A stretch of DNA of 15,436 nucleotides, from positions 1 to 15,436 of the forward strand of contig JAEZUR010000024.1 of assembly GCA_023420935.1 (NCBI GenBank). The letters are read 5' to 3'. Positions 12,783 to 15,436 of this stretch are shown here, one piece after another (within the stretch, counting starts at the first letter, position 1; the number at the start of each line of letters is the position of its first letter). Position numbers and translations under genes: made by a program. The stretch is from Bacillota bacterium (GTDB lineage: Bacteria; Bacillota; Clostridia; Lachnospirales; Lachnospiraceae). The notes below the pieces were generated by a model. The model saw nothing but the letters and a program-made list of their open reading frames with translations. It ran no database searches and had not been told where the DNA came from.

Positions 12783-15436
12783 ATGAAAAAAATATTAGAA
12801 AATACATCTTTTGAGCTTGCTACTGCTACATTGTCTTGTATTGGAGATGGAGTTATATCAACAAATCTTCAAGGTGAAATTATTTATATTAATAATAAAG
12901 CAGAGAGCATTGTCGATTTCACCTTTGATGAAATGAAAGGTAGAAAATTTGATGAGGTAATCTTGTTTTATAATGCGGTAACAAGAAAGATTGTACAGAG
13001 TCCTTTGACTAATGTAATTCACAATAATTCGATTAGTGGACTTGAGAACAACACCATTATAGTTACAAAGAATTATGTACATAAGTATATATCTGCCACC
13101 TTTTCACCTGTAAAGGATTCTAATGATAATAGTATTGGTGTTGTAATCATTCTAAGAGATATTTCAAGGCTTAAAACCTTGGAAATAGAACATTTAGATG
13201 AAAAGAATAATCTGAAAGCAATCTTTGATTTCGCACCAGTTGCTATGATTACCATTGATGAAAATTCTTTGATTACACAAGCAAATGACGCTTCACTATT
13301 ATTAATTAATGAGAATCGTGAACAGGTAGTTGGAAATCATTTTGGAGATAGTTTCAATTGTGTAGAAAGCTTTAAAGATCCACGTGGATGTGGTTATGGG
13401 CCAAAATGTATCTACTGTGAATTAAGAAAAGCGATTATGCGATCCATCACACGTCGTAAAGAAACAAGCAATATGGAAATACATAGAACATTAATAAAAG
13501 ATGAGGAAGAATACGACTATTGGTTTCGAGCAAGTGTTGCTCCAATTGTTGTAAATGGTAGAAAAAATTCCATTCTTACTTTAATTGATATAACAGAAAG
13601 TAAGAATAGGGAGAGACATATTACCGAGTCTAGAGATTTTTGTAATAATATTTTAAATCAACTCCCATCGTTAGCGTGGATGACGGATAAACAGTTGAAT
13701 TGTAATTATGTGAATAATGTATGGAGTAAATTTACCGGAAAAGCTTTTGAAGATGCACTAGGAAATGGTTTGTATCAAACAATACATCCTGATGATCTAG
13801 AAAGATATGCTAAAATGCGAACGGAAGCAATGAAAAAACGAGTCAGATTTCAGATTGAGGTTCGCATACTTCGTAACGATGGGGTATATCGGTGGTGTCT
13901 CGCAGTTGATACACCTTACATTGGATTAGATAAAAAATTTGCTGGCTACATAGGATCGCTTTATGATATAACGGAACAAAAGGAAGCGGAAGCGGATTTA
14001 GAACGATATCGAAAGATCATTGACAATGCCAGAGATATTATTTTCTTATTGGATCTAGATGGAAATATTATCGAAGCAAATAAGTCGGCAATAGAGACAT
14101 ATGGATATACATCTAAAGAGTTATGCTCCATGAATATTCGTAATATCAGAGAGGACTGGGGATATACCGACCAGCAGATGGATCAAGCCAATCATGGAGG
14201 AATATTTTTTGAAGCAAGTCATCGTAGAAAAGACGGAAGTAAGTTTCAAGTGGAAGTAAGCTCACAAGGTATCTATATTGGGGAGAAAAGAATTCTTTTT
14301 AGTATAGTAAGAGATATATCAGAGCGAAAGAAAGCAGAGAAAGATATTCGAATGAATCAGGAAAAATATTATTTCCTATTTATGAATATGCAAAGTGCGT
14401 ATGCTTATTACAAACTTATCTACGATGAAGAGCATAATCCATATGATTTAACACTGATTGAGGTAAATCGGGCTTTTGAAGAACTATATGGAATGGTAAA
14501 AGAAGAAATACTTGGTAAGAATTTTACTGAATTATTTCCAAACAGTAAAGATTCACTTGCAGAAGCCATTCGTACCTATGCTGGAAAATTGATTTTGGGA
14601 GAGAGCATAAGCATTGAAGAAGTGTATTCTAAAGACTATGATAAATGGTACTCCTTCTCCATCTACAGTCCATATGAAGATGATATTGTTACCATTGTAT
14701 CAGATATTACTAATATGAAGCAGTCAGAGTTAAGACTTATCTCAACCAAAGAAGCAGCTGAAGCAGCCAATAGAGCAAAAAGTGAATTTTTAGCCAATAT
14801 GAGCCATGAAATTCGAACACCTATTAATGGAATGGTAGGAATGGTTGATCTGACGCTTCTTACAGATCTTAATTATGAGCAAAGAGATAACCTAGAAACT
14901 GCAAAAGCATGTGCCAATTCGCTACTAAATATTATCAATGATATTTTGGACTTTTCTAAGATGGAAGCAGGTAAGCTTACGATTCAAACCATCAACTTTG
15001 ATTTAAAGGCTTTAGTAGAGGAATTAGTTAAATTGTATGCACCAAGAATTGAAGAAAAAGGTCTTGAGCTTCATTATTCCTTTAACTCGTCTATTCCACA
15101 GTATTTGGTTGGAGATCCTAATCGGTTACGCCAAATTATCAACAATTTACTAAGTAATGCAGTTAAGTTTACAAATAGTGGATGTGTAAGTCTCAATATA
15201 AAGTGTATTAAACGGATAGAGGATCAAGTGGAGTTACAATTTTCTGTTTCAGATACGGGAATTGGTATAGCAAAAGAAGATATTGGACACTTATTCCAAA
15301 GCTTTAATCAGGTAGAACAATCTTTCACGAAAAAATATGGTGGTACAGGTCTTGGACTAGCTATATCAAAAAGTTTGGTTGAACTTATGGGTGGAAGAAT
15401 TAGCGTTGAAAGTGATAAGGGAGAGGGCAGTGTATT
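12783..15436 (+). CDS. Multi-PAS sensor histidine kinase, probably hybrid (3' truncated by window)
   Basis: GAGGTG at 12772-12777 is 5 bases before the ATG, 23 bases after cheA. The frame stays open to the window end, giving 884 residues. No membrane segment is seen, so it should be cytoplasmic. Five PAS-like units can be followed by their DIT/DIS-type ends: about 9-130, 138-275 (with a Cys4 motif C193, C203, C209, C212), 285-400 (PAS with HPDD and a PAC end), 407-518, and 523-648. A coiled linker leads to HisKA with H675 in MSHEIRTPING, then HATPase_c with the N box LRQIINNLLSNAVKF (about 781-795), G1 DTGIGI and G2 YGGTGLGLAIS; the cut falls just after this. The MSHEIRTPxNG type of HisKA is common in hybrid kinases, so a receiver domain beyond the edge is likely but unseen. 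Co-transcription with cheY-cheA is likely. Confidence 0.94.
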   Translation, partial: MKKILENTSFELATATLSCIGDGVISTNLQGEIIYINNKAESIVDFTFDEMKGRKFDEVILFYNAVTRKIVQSPLTNVIHNNSISGLENNTIIVTKNYVHKYISATFSPVKDSNDNSIGVVIILRDISRLKTLEIEHLDEKNNLKAIFDFAPVAMITIDENSLITQANDASLLLINENREQVVGNHFGDSFNCVESFKDPRGCGYGPKCIYCELRKAIMRSITRRKETSNMEIHRTLIKDEEEYDYWFRASVAPIVVNGRKNSILTLIDITESKNRERHITESRDFCNNILNQLPSLAWMTDKQLNCNYVNNVWSKFTGKAFEDALGNGLYQTIHPDDLERYAKMRTEAMKKRVRFQIEVRILRNDGVYRWCLAVDTPYIGLDKKFAGYIGSLYDITEQKEAEADLERYRKIIDNARDIIFLLDLDGNIIEANKSAIETYGYTSKELCSMNIRNIREDWGYTDQQMDQANHGGIFFEASHRRKDGSKFQVEVSSQGIYIGEKRILFSIVRDISERKKAEKDIRMNQEKYYFLFMNMQSAYAYYKLIYDEEHNPYDLTLIEVNRAFEELYGMVKEEILGKNFTELFPNSKDSLAEAIRTYAGKLILGESISIEEVYSKDYDKWYSFSIYSPYEDDIVTIVSDITNMKQSELRLISTKEAAEAANRAKSEFLANMSHEIRTPINGMVGMVDLTLLTDLNYEQRDNLETAKACANSLLNIINDILDFSKMEAGKLTIQTINFDLKALVEELVKLYAPRIEEKGLELHYSFNSSIPQYLVGDPNRLRQIINNLLSNAVKFTNSGCVSLNIKCIKRIEDQVELQFSVSDTGIGIAKEDIGHLFQSFNQVEQSFTKKYGGTGLGLAISKSLVELMGGRISVESDKGEGSV

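Noticed and set aside
12858..13255. Minus-strand open frames inside the PAS kinase gene
   Set aside because: The + strand reads clear PAS domains through this stretch; no support on the other strand.
1..15436. CRISPR array, insertion sequence, prophage, toxin-antitoxin or defence island
   Set aside because: No spaced direct repeats, transposase or integrase motifs, or small paired toxin-antitoxin genes were seen; gene content and base composition look uniformly chromosomal.

Overview
The window reads as ordinary chromosome of an AT-rich, low-GC Gram-positive anaerobe, most likely a Clostridia/Lachnospiraceae member of the Lachnoclostridium (Clostridium phytofermentans) type. The basis is strong AGGAGG-type ribosome sites, AT-rich codon use, a feoB / small Fur-like / Cys-rich peptide iron cluster, an EcsC-domain protein, a YibE/F protein and a CheA plus multi-PAS kinase operon. 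The species assignment is inference. Every supported gene is on the + strand. There is no transposase, integrase, tRNA, rRNA or CRISPR array, and no intergenic stretch exceeds 300 bases.

Layout. (1) Bases 2-1907 hold the 3' end of feoB, a TTG-started divergent Fur-family regulator and a 51-residue Cys-rich FeoB-associated membrane peptide, closed by a strong terminator: the tail of a ferrous iron uptake operon. (2) Bases 1956-4224 hold a monocistronic dCache chemoreceptor with its own promoter, a 14-bp inverted repeat over the -35 box, and its own terminator. (3) Bases 4240-5188 hold a stand-alone EcsC-domain protein with a good sigma-A promoter. (4) Bases 5198-6340 hold a TetR repressor with a perfect 19-bp dyad across its own -10 box, followed 10 bases later by a membrane-anchored FMN-binding protein: a compact self-regulated redox cassette. 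(5) Bases 6462-9380 hold a secreted alkaline phosphatase and a YibE/F multispanning membrane protein, separated by an intercistronic hairpin and ended by a terminator. (6) Bases 9543-10194 hold a second, solitary TetR regulator behind a perfect-consensus promoter. (7) From 10227 to the window end runs a signalling operon: a CheY-type receiver, a full-length CheA, and a five-PAS histidine kinase cut by the window edge.

How the parts relate. The chemoreceptor and the CheY-CheA pair could belong to one chemosensory system, but they are about 6 kb apart and no cheW, cheR, cheB, cheC or cheD is present, so this is not shown. CheA and the PAS kinase are tightly spaced and probably co-transcribed, which would put a sensor kinase under the same control as a CheA pathway. 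I see no clearly new multi-gene system. The most worthwhile leads are the Fur-like protein lacking the normal metal site, the two operator-like dyads, the TetR/FMN cassette, the Cys4 PAS domain and the CheY-CheA-PAS kinase operon.
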